Positions 8,510 to 16,470 of a stretch of 24,288 bases of DNA are shown here, in pieces. Source of the DNA: JANPEF01 sp046596055 (GTDB lineage: Bacteria; Eisenbacteria; RBG-16-71-46; DASYSL01). A program made the translations under genes and the position numbers. Every line of letters begins with the position of its first letter. Position 1 is the stretch's first letter. The notes under the pieces were generated by a model. It was not told the DNA's origin. It did no database searches and saw only the letters and a program-made list of their open reading frames with translations. The stretch lies in assembly GCA_046596055.1 (NCBI GenBank), contig JBKJNH010000147.1, forward strand, positions 1 through 24,288, written 5' to 3'.

Positions 8510-8755
8510 ATGATCTCTCGCTATTGGTTCCTCGACTGGCTGGGCATGGCCCTGGGATTCGTCGCCATGTGGCAGCTCGGCAACCGCGATCGCCGCGGCT
8601 TCATCCCCTTCATGCTGTCGAACGTGATCTGGGTCGTGATCGGCTTCTGGGTCTCGAGCCTGGCGATGATCGTCGGCAATGCGATCTTCCTCGGCGTCAA
8701 CCTGCGCGGCTGGTTCCGCTGGAGCGAGGAAGAGCGCCGACGCGAGGCCGCATAG
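8510..8755 (+). CDS. small three-helix membrane protein, SemiSWEET/PnuC-like layout
   Basis: The protein has 81 residues and three predicted membrane helices: about 5-25 (YWFLDWLGMALGFVAMW), 30-50 (GFIPFMLSNVIWVVIGFWV) and 52-72 (LAMIVGNAIFLGVNLRGW). It ends in a charged tail SEEERRREAA. Length, helix count and the Asn residues in helices 2 and 3 resemble SemiSWEET sugar transporters and the repeat unit of PnuC-type vitamin transporters, but the PQ motif of SWEET proteins is absent, so the function is open. There is no Shine-Dalgarno sequence. TAGATT at 8497-8502 ends 7 nt before the ATG, which suggests a leaderless transcript. The gene converges on the ABC permease gene with 13 bp between the stops. 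Confidence 0.75.
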   Translation: MISRYWFLDWLGMALGFVAMWQLGNRDRRGFIPFMLSNVIWVVIGFWVSSLAMIVGNAIFLGVNLRGWFRWSEEERRREAA

Positions 8756-8768
8756 CGGAGGCGAGACT

Positions 8769-9611
8769 CTAGAGCCCGCGCCGCGAGAACCAGCGGACGG
8801 CGAGCCCGAGCCCCAGCAGCACGTAGCCGATCGCCCAGATCACCATGAGCGGGGTCGGCACCGAGGCGTAGGAGAACACCGTCTGGAACAGGTCGCGCGC
8901 CAGCGGCGTCTGCATGTGGTGCGCCGCGAGCTGCCACATGGCCTCGGCCGGGAAGACGAGACTGGCGATCACGCCCACCGTCCCCGCCGACTTCGTTCCC
9001 AGCAGCGTACCCACCTGTTCGAACCATCCGCCGAGGAACGCCAGCCCATACAGGCCGACGCACGTCACCGCGTTGGCGATCGTGGACAGGCGCGCGCCGA
9101 GCGCGATCGACGTGGTGAGCATCACGAGCCCCTCGAGCGCGAGCAGCGGCAGGACGAGGTGCAGGTTCGGCGGCAGGACCCCGCCCTGCAGGAACGCGAC
9201 CAGCAGCAGCCCGCCGGCGACCAGCGCGATGTAGCCCAGCAGGACGAGGACGTGACCCAGCCACTTGCCGAGCACGATCGTGCCGCGGGAAATCGGCTTC
9301 GCGGCGACGGTCTGCATCACGCCGCTCGAGATCTCGCCCGACAGCGTGTCGACCGGCAGGCAGGCGGCGGTGAGGATCGTCAGGAAGTTCACGGCGTAGA
9401 GTCCGGCCATGATGAAGAAGTTGAGCATGATCGGCTGGAAGGCCCCCGGGGCCTCGCTCGAGCCCATGATCTCGCGGCGCGCCGCGGCGAACCCGATGCC
9501 GAAGAGCAGGACGAACGCGACTCCGAAGCAGAGCGCGGCGAGGAGAATGCGGCGGCGCAGCGCCTCGCGCATCGTCGACTCCGCGATCGTCCACAGGGCG
9601 GAGAGGCTCAT
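8769..9611 (-). CDS. ABC-2 type transporter permease
   Basis: This 280-residue membrane subunit pairs with the ATPase encoded just upstream. It has about six hydrophobic segments, beginning with a helix at about 23-43 (LLAALCFGVAFVLLFGIGFA), a long cytoplasmic stretch (AARREIMGSS) and the TLSGEISSGVMQTVAAKPISR segment shared by NosY/GldF/ABC-2 permeases that contact the ATPase. The last helix ends in RWFSRRGL. The ATG at 9611 is chosen because it forms an ATGA overlap with the ATPase stop. The frame is open further upstream, but only as a shadow of the ATPase gene. The substrate is unknown. Being in an ECF-sigma operon suggests a role in envelope stress or export of a toxic compound (inference). 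Confidence 0.9.
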   Translation of the reverse strand: MSLSALWTIAESTMREALRRRILLAALCFGVAFVLLFGIGFAAARREIMGSSEAPGAFQPIMLNFFIMAGLYAVNFLTILTAACLPVDTLSGEISSGVMQTVAAKPISRGTIVLGKWLGHVLVLLGYIALVAGGLLLVAFLQGGVLPPNLHLVLPLLALEGLVMLTTSIALGARLSTIANAVTCVGLYGLAFLGGWFEQVGTLLGTKSAGTVGVIASLVFPAEAMWQLAAHHMQTPLARDLFQTVFSYASVPTPLMVIWAIGYVLLGLGLAVRWFSRRGL

Positions 9612-10531
9612 CCGGGGCGCGCCTCGTCGCCGAGGACGGCGAGGAACGTCTCCTCGAGGGTGGGCCGGCGCAGCGTCATCGCACGCAGGTCGACGCCGGC
9701 GGACACGACCTCGCGCGCGATCGCCGGTGCGGCGTCCTCGTCGGCGACGGAGACCAGCACGCGCCCGTCGTCGGTGCGGCGCACCGGCCCGATCGCGGCG
9801 AGACGCGCGAGGAGCGCGGGCGGGTGCGCGCCGAGGTTCAGTTCGATCGCGAGAGTTCCGGTCCGCTCGCCGATGCGGCGCTCGGCGCGCACCCGCCCGG
9901 ACTGCATGAACACGACGCGGTCGCAGGTCGCCTCGACCTCGCCGAGCAGGTGGGAGTTGAGGAACACCGCGGTCCCCGCAGCCTTCAGCTCGTGGATCAG
10001 GTCGCGCACGAGCACGCGCCCCAGCGGATCGAGGCCCGAAGTGGGCTCGTCGAGGAAGACCAGCACCGGGTCGTTGATCAGGGCCTGGGCGAGGCCGATG
10101 CGCTGCAGCATCCCCTTGCTGTAGCCGGCGAGCGCGCGCTCGGCGGGGTCGACCAGGTCGACGCGGACGAGCAGTTCGTCGATGCGACGCTCGAGGTCGC
10201 GTCCGGAGAGGCCGTAGAGCCGTCCGTGAAAACGCAGCATCTCGCGCCCCGTCATCCAGTCGTGGAAGCGGAAGTGCTCGGGCAGGAAGCCGATCTTCGC
10301 GCGGGCGGCGCGATCGCCGAGCGGCCGGCCCAGCACGGTGGCCGAGCCGGCCGTCGGGCGGACCAGGCCGAGCAGCATCTTGAGCGACGTGGTCTTCCCC
10401 GCGCCGTTCGGACCGAGGAAGCCGAACACCTCGCCGCGCTCGACGCGCAACGTGAGCGCATCGACGGCGATGGTCTCGCCGAAGCGACGATGGAGGGCCT
10501 CGGTGACGACCGCGGGTTCGGGCGCGCTCAA
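9608..10531 (-). CDS. ABC transporter ATP-binding protein
   Basis: This 307-residue ATPase energises the ABC-2 permease downstream. Walker A is GPNGAGKT (40-47), the signature motif is the variant YSKGM (137-141), Walker B is VLVFLDEPTSGLDP (156-169) and the switch His is at 194. The YSKGM signature and the C-terminal extension (about 215-307) are typical of the CcmA/NatA/BcrA exporter group. No ATG or GTG lies in a sensible place. The TTG at 10531 is chosen because it forms a TTGA overlap with the upstream stop, matching the 4-bp overlaps elsewhere in the window, and because the conserved domain begins about ten residues later. The only ATG in frame, at 10612, would put about 27 extra residues inside the preceding gene. 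Confidence 0.92.
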   Translation of the reverse strand: MSAPEPAVVTEALHRRFGETIAVDALTLRVERGEVFGFLGPNGAGKTTSLKMLLGLVRPTAGSATVLGRPLGDRAARAKIGFLPEHFRFHDWMTGREMLRFHGRLYGLSGRDLERRIDELLVRVDLVDPAERALAGYSKGMLQRIGLAQALINDPVLVFLDEPTSGLDPLGRVLVRDLIHELKAAGTAVFLNSHLLGEVEATCDRVVFMQSGRVRAERRIGERTGTLAIELNLGAHPPALLARLAAIGPVRRTDDGRVLVSVADEDAAPAIAREVVSAGVDLRAMTLRRPTLEETFLAVLGDEARPG

Positions 10532-11541
10532 GGAATCGAGTTCGCCATCTGGAGGAGCGTGCGGTCGTAAGGATTGCCGCCCAGGGCGAAGATCCGCTCC
10601 CCGTTCGACCACAGAAGCACGCGCCGCGGAGGTTCATCGACCGCCGGGGGCAACGCCGGATCGCTGCGCCCCTCCCCTTCCTTCTGCAGCTTCTCGATGA
10701 GCAGCCCGCGATTGCCGCGCACCTCGACCTCGCGAAACGTCGTCTTTCCGGTGGGAAGCGGGATGAGCATGGTCGTGTTCCAGTCGACGCGGTCGGCGAG
10801 ACGCCGCGCCTCGGTGGCGGAGAGTCCCAGGACGCGCAGGCCGAGCTCGGCCAGACGCGCGCGCTCGAGGCCGGGCGGCAAGCTCAGCTCCGGGTTCGGC
10901 GCCTGCATGAGCGTCGCCCGCATCCCCTTCCCGCGATAGCGGATCCCGACCGTGCGCCCGGTGCGCACGAGGACACGAGCGCCGTCGTACTCCGGCGGAA
11001 GGCTCGCATCCCGGACGCCCAGCGACGCGAGCAGTCCGTCGACGCGGCGGGCATCGAGAGTCAACTCGACCTCCTGCCCTTCGCGCACCATGGCCGAGTC
11101 GGCCACCAGGCTGTCCGGCAGCCACGCCGGCTCGGAGGCCGCGAACCCGGCCGCGGCGAACGCGGCTGCTGGCGTTGCGAAGAACTGCGGCTCGCCGGCC
11201 TCGCGAATCACGCGCACCTCGCCGAGCAGGCGACGCGGATCGGTGCCGACCTTGTCCAGCGCGTCGAAGCGTGACGGATCCACGTTGACCGCGACGAACT
11301 TGCGGACGCGGAACATCTCGAGGAAGGCCTGTGCCCCGGCGCGGACGTCGGGGAACAACGCGACAGCGAGGACTGCGGCCGCGACGGGCAGCCCCATGGC
11401 GAACGCCCGCCGCAAGACGCGGCGCACGGGGAACGAGCGCGAGCGGCGTGCCGCGTCCTCCGCCGCCAGACGGCGGCGCAGCGCGGCCGTGAACTCCGGG
11501 CGCGGTGCGACGCGCCCCTCGTGCATGAATCGATCGTCCAT
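10528..11541 (-). CDS. membrane-anchored sigma-factor regulator (anti-sigma-like)
   Basis: This 337-residue protein probably controls the ECF sigma factor encoded 2 bp upstream. Residues 1-45 are charged and Arg-rich (cytoplasmic), one membrane helix lies at about 46-66 (AFAMGLPVAAAVLAVALFP), and about 270 residues follow outside the membrane. That exported part resembles the DUF4367-type domains of regulator proteins (AWLPDSL and LLWSNGERIFALGGN). The zinc-binding His-x3-Cys-x2-Cys motif of classical ZAS anti-sigma factors is absent, so the sigma-binding mode may differ. Alternatively it could be a lipoprotein-sensing accessory of the ABC exporter. Operon order sigma, regulator, ATPase, permease supports a stress-sensing unit. 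Confidence 0.75.
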   Translation of the reverse strand: MDDRFMHEGRVAPRPEFTAALRRRLAAEDAARRSRSFPVRRVLRRAFAMGLPVAAAVLAVALFPDVRAGAQAFLEMFRVRKFVAVNVDPSRFDALDKVGTDPRRLLGEVRVIREAGEPQFFATPAAAFAAAGFAASEPAWLPDSLVADSAMVREGQEVELTLDARRVDGLLASLGVRDASLPPEYDGARVLVRTGRTVGIRYRGKGMRATLMQAPNPELSLPPGLERARLAELGLRVLGLSATEARRLADRVDWNTTMLIPLPTGKTTFREVEVRGNRGLLIEKLQKEGEGRSDPALPPAVDEPPRRVLLWSNGERIFALGGNPYDRTLLQMANSIP

Positions 11542-11543
11542 CG

Positions 11544-12095
11544 TCAGGCTCCTTCCCCGGGCGCGCTCCAGCGCTCCCGCAGGCCGGCAATCGTGCGCGA
11601 CAGGATCGTGCCGACGTTCGACTCGCTCAATCCCGTGGCCGCCGCGATCTCGCGATGCGAGAGCTCGGCGCCGTACTTGAGCGCGACGAGGGAGCGCTCG
11701 CGCTCGGGGAGCGTGGTCAGCAGCGACAGGAGCCGCTCGGCGTCCGAGCGGCGCACGGCGAGGTCCTCGGGTGTCTCGCCCACGGCGAGGTTCGCGACTT
11801 CATCGAGGGACCCATGGTCCCGTCGCGCCCGCGCGTGGTCGATCGCCACCCGGTGCGCGATCGTGTGGAGCCAGGTCGTGAATGCGCCCTTCTCTTTCCG
11901 GTAACGGGCACGGTGGCGCCAGGCCTTCTCGAACGTGATCGACGTGAGGTCCTCGGCCGCGGCCCCGTCTCCCACCCGGTAGCGGAAGAAGTTGTAGATC
12001 CGGGGCATCTGGTCGGCGAACACCGCGTCCCAGTCCGCCTCGGCGGCGGCCACCCGGGGCAGGGCCCCGCTCACGATCGCGCTCTCGGTCGACAT
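11544..12095 (-). CDS. ECF-type RNA polymerase sigma factor
   Basis: This 183-residue sigma-70-family protein has two domains: region 2 (about 25-90, with RIYNFFRYRVGDGAAAEDLTS and FTTWLHTIAHRVAID) and region 4 (about 118-172, with LPERERSLVALKYGAELSHREIA and a helix-turn-helix SESNVGTILSR). The ATG at 12095 is preferred over the in-frame start at 12131, because a promoter ends 7 nt before it and homology begins soon after. There is no Shine-Dalgarno sequence. It heads the operon with the membrane regulator and the ABC exporter, so autoregulation is likely (inference). Confidence 0.94.
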   Translation of the reverse strand: MSTESAIVSGALPRVAAAEADWDAVFADQMPRIYNFFRYRVGDGAAAEDLTSITFEKAWRHRARYRKEKGAFTTWLHTIAHRVAIDHARARRDHGSLDEVANLAVGETPEDLAVRRSDAERLLSLLTTLPERERSLVALKYGAELSHREIAAATGLSESNVGTILSRTIAGLRERWSAPGEGA

Positions 12096-12102
12096 GCAGC
12101 CT

Positions 12103-12131
12103 ATTGTACGGAGGGACGGCCGCTCCGTCAC
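12103..12131 (-). promoter_or_regulatory. promoter of the ECF sigma operon
   Basis: On the minus strand GTGACG (12131-12126) is separated by 17 bp from TACAAT (12108-12103). The -10 ends 7 nt before the ATG at 12095, so the transcript would begin at or next to the start codon. The -10 matches the vegetative consensus in five of six positions and the -35 in four. Confidence 0.5.
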
Positions 12132-12240
12132 AGGCGGGCTCCAGATTCACGAACGGGTGCTCGACTTCCCGACCATGAAGACCCTCCTCCTGCCCGCCTG
12201 CGGCCTCGTCGAGCCGGCCGGCGACGAGAAGCGACTGCCC

Positions 12241-12271
12241 CGGCCGCAGCCGGGCACGGCCATTGCGGCCG
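12241..12271 (-). terminator. hairpin after the ThrE-family gene
   Basis: CGGCCGCA (12241-12248) and TGCGGCCG (12264-12271) are perfect 8-bp arms around a 15-nt loop. They lie 20 bp past the stop of the minus-strand exporter gene and before the sigma-factor promoter on the same strand. No T-run follows. Little else is seen in the 195-bp gap. Confidence 0.4.
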
Positions 12272-12290
12272 CGCTCCCGGCGACGCCCCG

Positions 12291-13535
12291 CTAGAGCGAG
12301 CGCCGCGGCGGCATCGCGAAGTTGGCGAGAAGGATTCCGGCGGCGAGCGCGGCAGCGAGCACCACGAGCGTGAACAGCGCCTCGACCCCGGGCACCACTT
12401 CCTTCGCCACCAGCGCCGAGACGCTGCGCACGCCCAGGCTTCCGGGCACCAGCAGGATCAGCGACGGGACGATCGCCACGGCCGCCGGACGGCGCCGCAA
12501 TCGCGCGTAGAAGTTCCCCACCAGGCCCACCGCGAACGCCGCGACGAGGATGCCGATCTCGGGTCCGGCCCACTGGCTCGCGACGCGCTGCGTTCCGTAG
12601 GCCACCGCACCCGCGAACGCGATCACGAACACGTCCTTCGGTCGGGCGCGGAACAGCACGGTCAGCGCGAGAGGAGAGAGCGCCAGCGCCAGGCCCTCGG
12701 TCCACGCCGGCAGCGGCGCCGACGGCGCGGCGACCGAGGCGGCGCCGAGGAGCGGCTCGAGCCGCGAGCCCAGGGCGAGCCCGAACCCGATGGCGAGAAA
12801 CGTGAGCCCGGCTCCGGCCATGCGCGCCGTCCCCGAGACCAGGTGACGCGTGGCCAGTTCGGTCAGCGCCACGGTGAGCGTCAGCCCGGGAATGAGGACG
12901 ATGAGACCTGCGACCGCCGCCATCGCGGGGACGAGCGGCGCGAACACGAGCGCCCACGCCACGGCCGCCATCGCCGCCGCGAACGAGGCGATCCACTCGA
13001 AGACCCGCGCCGCGTCCCGCTGCCGCGAAGCGAGCAGCGCGAACCCGCCCGTCTGCGCCCCGATCAGCGTGCCGACGACCACCTCGTTCCAGCCGCCGCC
13101 GAGGAAGCGCGCGACGGTCGCCGCTGCGAGGCCGTACGCGGCGATCGTCAGAACGGGTCCGTAGCGCGGGGGCGTCGCGGCGAGCGCGTCGAGCCGGGCG
13201 ATCGCGGCCTCGGGAGTGAGGCGGGCCGCCCGGACCTCGGCGATCACCTCGTCGACGTGCACCATCCGCTCGAGGCCGACCCCCGTGGGCTCGACGCGCA
13301 GCAGGGTCGTGCGGGACTCCTCCTCGGTGCCGAAGGAGACGAAGATCGACGTCGGGGTGGAGAAGAAGCGGCCCTCGATCCCGAGGCGCGGTGCGAGGAC
13401 GGCCATCGCCTCCTCGATGCGGTGCGAGGGCGCACCCGACTCGTGAAGGGCGCGGGCGAGGCGCAGCAGGAATCGCTCGCCGGCCGGCTTGGGCTCGCCC
13501 GGAATCGCTCTCTTGACGCTCGACTCCTCGCTCAC
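12291..13535 (-). CDS. threonine/serine exporter family protein (ThrE-like)
   Basis: This 414-residue inner-membrane protein has the ThrE layout. An N-terminal cytoplasmic part (about 15-115) carries the family segments FLLRLARALHESGAPSHRIE and FFSTPTSIFVSFG. About ten hydrophobic helices follow, in two blocks that correspond to the YjjP-like (about 125-255) and YjjB-like (about 270-405) halves, fused here in one chain. Helix motifs include VAGLIVLIPGLTLTVALTELAT and IVPSLILLVPGSLGVRS. The family exports threonine and serine, and in some bacteria dicarboxylates; the substrate here is not determinable. The GTG at 13535 is chosen because GAAAGGG lies 5 nt upstream; a TTG at 13574 would add 13 residues. 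A hairpin separates it from the kinase-like gene upstream, so it may have its own promoter. Confidence 0.88.
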   Translation of the reverse strand: MSEESSVKRAIPGEPKPAGERFLLRLARALHESGAPSHRIEEAMAVLAPRLGIEGRFFSTPTSIFVSFGTEEESRTTLLRVEPTGVGLERMVHVDEVIAEVRAARLTPEAAIARLDALAATPPRYGPVLTIAAYGLAAATVARFLGGGWNEVVVGTLIGAQTGGFALLASRQRDAARVFEWIASFAAAMAAVAWALVFAPLVPAMAAVAGLIVLIPGLTLTVALTELATRHLVSGTARMAGAGLTFLAIGFGLALGSRLEPLLGAASVAAPSAPLPAWTEGLALALSPLALTVLFRARPKDVFVIAFAGAVAYGTQRVASQWAGPEIGILVAAFAVGLVGNFYARLRRRPAAVAIVPSLILLVPGSLGVRSVSALVAKEVVPGVEALFTLVVLAAALAAGILLANFAMPPRRSL

Positions 13536-13588
13536 GCCGGCCCTTTCGTCAGGTGAGGCGGCAGCGTAGCACAATCCCCGAAAGCGTT

Positions 13589-13617
13589 GCGGGTCCGCAG
13601 CTTCGCCACGGACCCGC
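13589..13617 (-). terminator. hairpin after the kinase-like gene
   Basis: GCGGGTCCG (13589-13597) and CGGACCCGC (13609-13617) form a perfect 9-bp stem with an 11-nt loop, about 40 bp after the stop of the minus-strand kinase-like gene. A second short inverted repeat, GACTTC-T-GAAGTC, lies at 13634-13646. The T content after the stem is modest. Confidence 0.5.
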
Positions 13618-13655
13618 CGACCGCCATTGAAGTGACTTCTGAAGTCGGACCGAGT

Positions 13656-16235
13656 CTAGGCGGCGCGCCGTTCCCCTTCGCCCTCGGCCGCGATCGCACC
13701 GCGCTTCCACTCCGCGCGCACACTCTCGAGCTCGGAGTCGAGGGCCGCGATGCCGGCCTCCACCTGCTCGAGGCCGCCACCCACGGCGAGCGTGGCGATC
13801 CGGTCGAGAATCCAGCCCGCGCGTCCCGCGCCGACCGAGCGACACATGCCGGACATCGCCTGCGCCTGGAACTCGATCGCCCGCGCATCCTTCCACTCGG
13901 CGGCCTTCTTCAGGCGCTCGAGCGGCTGGCGGGTGCGGGTCAGGAACGCGTCGATGAGCAGCCCGCGGATCTCGTCGTTGCCCATGCTGACCGCGTCGAG
14001 GCTGCCCGCGTCGATCGCCGCGATGTCGCCGGGGTCCCACGCATTGGCCGACGTCGAAGCCTCCTCGGCTGGCGCGGGAGTTTCCTCCCGGGTCGGCTCG
14101 GCCCCGATCTGGGCGACGGGCTCGACTTCGGCGACGGCTTCGGCGACGACCTCGGCCGGGACCTCCGCGACGACTTCCGCCGGCGCGTCGAGCACCGGAG
14201 CGGCCTCAACCCACCGGGCGACCGTGGCGACGAGCGCCTCGAGATCGACGGGCTTGCCGAGCAGGTCGTCGATGCCGGCCTCGGCGCAGCGCGCGCGATC
14301 TTCCTCGCGCACGCGGCCGACCAGCGCGACGATCGGCGTGCGCCGACCGCCGGCGACCTCGCACGAGGCGCGGAGCGCCCGGGCGCGTTCGATGCCCTCG
14401 TCCCCCGCCGAGGCGACGTCGACGAACACGACGTCGGCCGGCTGCGTCGCCAGGGTCGCGGCGGCCGCCTCGACGTCGCCCACCATCTCGGGCGCATAGC
14501 CGACGCGACGAAGGGCGGAGGCGATGACGAGCTGGTCGATCGGATTGTCCTCGACCACCACGACGCGGACGCGGCTCTTCTTGAGCTCCGCGACCGTGTG
14601 CCGCGTCACCAGGCGGCCGGGGCTTCCCGGCTCGCGCGCGATCAACTCGGTGAGCGCAGCGCGCAGTTCGGCGCTCTCGATCGGGCGCACGAAGTAGGCG
14701 CCGTAGCCCCAGCTCTCGGCCCGCGCGGCGTCGCCGGGGCGGCCCATCGCGGTCACCAGGGCAAGCGGAGTCGCAGCCATCGAAGCGTCTTCGCGGACCG
14801 TGCGCGCGAACGTCTCGGCGTCGAGTTCGGTGAGATCCAGGTCGACCAGGACCGCGCCATACGGCGCGCCGGCGGCCGCCGCGGCCTTCAGCGCCTCGAT
14901 CGCCTCGAGTCCGCCGCGCGCCTCGTCGCAGCTCGCGCCCCACGCGCCGATCGCCTCGCGGATGGCGCCGCGCGACGCCGCGTCGGCATCGATCACCAGC
15001 GCCTTGAGGCGCGTGACGTCGCCGCGCTCGGCGGGGCGCGATGCGGTCGCCGAACGCTCGGCCTGCTTGCCGAGCGGAATCCGGAACCACAGCTTGGTGC
15101 CCATGTCGGGAATGCTCGTCGCACCCGAGTCGCCGCCCATCAACGAGACAAGGCGGCGCGCGATGGTGAGACTCAGCGCCCGGCTGCCGAAGCGGCTGGC
15201 GGGGGCGGGCTCGCCGCGGTACAGCGCAAGCAGGCCGGCCTCGACCTCGGCATCGCCTCCGAGCGTCGATCCGATGCGGTTGACCCAGATGCGGACCACC
15301 GCCTGGTGGGCCGTTTCCTCGACCAGCTCGACACGCAGCTGCACTTCGCCGCCCTCGGCCTGGTCGAGCGCACACTGCGCGAGCTGCAGCAGGATCTGGC
15401 GCACGCGGCCGGGATCGCCGTTGACGAGCGACGGCACGCGGTGGTGCACGAGGCTCGAGAACCGGACTTTCGCATCGTGCGCCTGCGTCGCGAGCAGCGA
15501 GGCCACTGCGTCGACGGTGACGCGCAGGTCGAAGTCCATCGAGCCGATCGCCAGCTGGCCGGACTCGATGCGCGAGTAATCGAGGATGTCGTCGACCAGC
15601 TCGAGGAGCTGCTGCCCCGAGCCCTGGATCACCTCGGTCCAGGTGCGCTGGTCGCGATCGAGGTTCGAGTCGAGTAGCAGCCGGCTCATCCCGATGACGC
15701 CGTTCATCGGCGCGCGCAGCTCGCTGCTCATCGAGGCGAGGAAGTTGGACTTGAGCTCGGCGCCCGCGGTCGCCTCCTCGAGGCGCGCGGACAGCTCGCG
15801 CGTGCGGCGCTTGAGGACGTCGAGCTCCGAGTGGATCTCGTGCAGGTCGTGCGCGGCGCAGACGTAGGCGCTGCGGCCGTTCGCGGCATTCGCCAGCCGG
15901 ACGTGCAGGCCGACCCACCGCGCATCGACGCCACCGGTGACGATCGGCGCCTCGAGGTAGAACTCGGTCTTGCCCTGGCGGCGCTCGCGCAGGATCTTGC
16001 GCGCCGCCTTCATCCTCCACTCCTCGGGGAACAGGCACGAGAACGGCTCGCCCGCCACGGAGGCGGCATGACGACCCGTCAGCGTCTCGGCGGCGGCGTT
16101 CATCCACGCCAGGCGTCCTTCGGCGCTGGCGCAGAAGATCGGCGTCGGGATGAGGTCGCGCGGATCGAACGAGGGGTTGGCGGCGGTGGTCGAAGCGCCC
16201 CGGGGGGTTGCCTCCTGCGACGTACGGTCATCCAT
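13656..16235 (-). CDS. hybrid histidine kinase-like protein lacking phosphotransfer histidines (pseudokinase)
   Basis: This 859-residue soluble protein has the order PAS (about 25-135), coiled coil (135-162), HisKA-like helices (163-228), HATPase-like domain (about 265-390), receiver 1 (410-530), receiver 2 (555-675), an Ala/Glu/Val-rich linker (680-728) and an Hpt-like domain (735-845). The H-box reads MSSELRAPMNG, with Ser171 where the phospho-His should be. The N-box Asn is lost (QLAQCALDQ, 284-292). G1 is unrecognisable (VNRIGSTLGG) and G2 is SRALSL instead of GTGLGL. The Hpt motif reads AQAMSGMCRSVGA, with Gln792 in place of His. Receiver 1 keeps Asp465 and Thr495 but has Arg517 for the conserved Lys. 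Receiver 2 keeps Asp606 and Lys661 but has Val639 for Thr. The frame is intact, so this is probably a functional signalling scaffold. The ATG at 16235 has GGGTGA upstream. Confidence 0.9.
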   Translation of the reverse strand: MDDRTSQEATPRGASTTAANPSFDPRDLIPTPIFCASAEGRLAWMNAAAETLTGRHAASVAGEPFSCLFPEEWRMKAARKILRERRQGKTEFYLEAPIVTGGVDARWVGLHVRLANAANGRSAYVCAAHDLHEIHSELDVLKRRTRELSARLEEATAGAELKSNFLASMSSELRAPMNGVIGMSRLLLDSNLDRDQRTWTEVIQGSGQQLLELVDDILDYSRIESGQLAIGSMDFDLRVTVDAVASLLATQAHDAKVRFSSLVHHRVPSLVNGDPGRVRQILLQLAQCALDQAEGGEVQLRVELVEETAHQAVVRIWVNRIGSTLGGDAEVEAGLLALYRGEPAPASRFGSRALSLTIARRLVSLMGGDSGATSIPDMGTKLWFRIPLGKQAERSATASRPAERGDVTRLKALVIDADAASRGAIREAIGAWGASCDEARGGLEAIEALKAAAAAGAPYGAVLVDLDLTELDAETFARTVREDASMAATPLALVTAMGRPGDAARAESWGYGAYFVRPIESAELRAALTELIAREPGSPGRLVTRHTVAELKKSRVRVVVVEDNPIDQLVIASALRRVGYAPEMVGDVEAAAATLATQPADVVFVDVASAGDEGIERARALRASCEVAGGRRTPIVALVGRVREEDRARCAEAGIDDLLGKPVDLEALVATVARWVEAAPVLDAPAEVVAEVPAEVVAEAVAEVEPVAQIGAEPTREETPAPAEEASTSANAWDPGDIAAIDAGSLDAVSMGNDEIRGLLIDAFLTRTRQPLERLKKAAEWKDARAIEFQAQAMSGMCRSVGAGRAGWILDRIATLAVGGGLEQVEAGIAALDSELESVRAEWKRGAIAAEGEGERRAA

Positions 16236-16327
16236 GATCGTCACCCGTGATGTTCGGGGCCTCCTGTCCGCTTCGGGCGCGGCCGCGACCGGGCGGGGCA
16301 CAGGTCTACGCGCTGGATATCGGCGCA

Positions 16328-16349
16328 CGGGGTTCACACCTGAACCCCG
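16328..16349. repeat. 9-bp inverted repeat in divergent promoter region
   Basis: CGGGGTTCA (16328-16336) and TGAACCCCG (16341-16349) are perfect arms with a 4-bp spacer; pairing continues for two more base pairs beyond one mismatch. It lies between the divergent kinase-like and fasciclin genes, 15 bp upstream of the -35 of the latter, so it could be an operator or a hairpin. Confidence 0.5.
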
Positions 16350-16364
16350 CGCCGGGGAAGCTCC

Positions 16365-16392
16365 TTGCGCGCGGGGGGCCGCTGGCTACAAT
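16365..16392 (+). promoter_or_regulatory. promoter of the fasciclin lipoprotein gene
   Basis: TTGCGC (16365-16370), a 16-bp spacer and TACAAT (16387-16392). The -10 is identical to that of the ECF sigma operon. Transcription would start near 16400, giving a leader of about 70 nt that ends in GGAGGT (16455-16460) before the start codon. Confidence 0.5.
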
Positions 16393-16470
16393 GGCGCTCA
16401 ACCCACGCACTCGAACGATGCGCCTTGCGGGATGTCCCGCGCTGTTTCCGCCATGGAGGTTGTTCCCGTG

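Noticed and set aside
12175..12294. A 39-codon plus-strand frame beginning MKTLLLPACG
   Set aside because: It has no ribosome-binding site, contains the likely terminator hairpin of the opposite-strand gene, and its stop overlaps that gene's stop. It may be chance.
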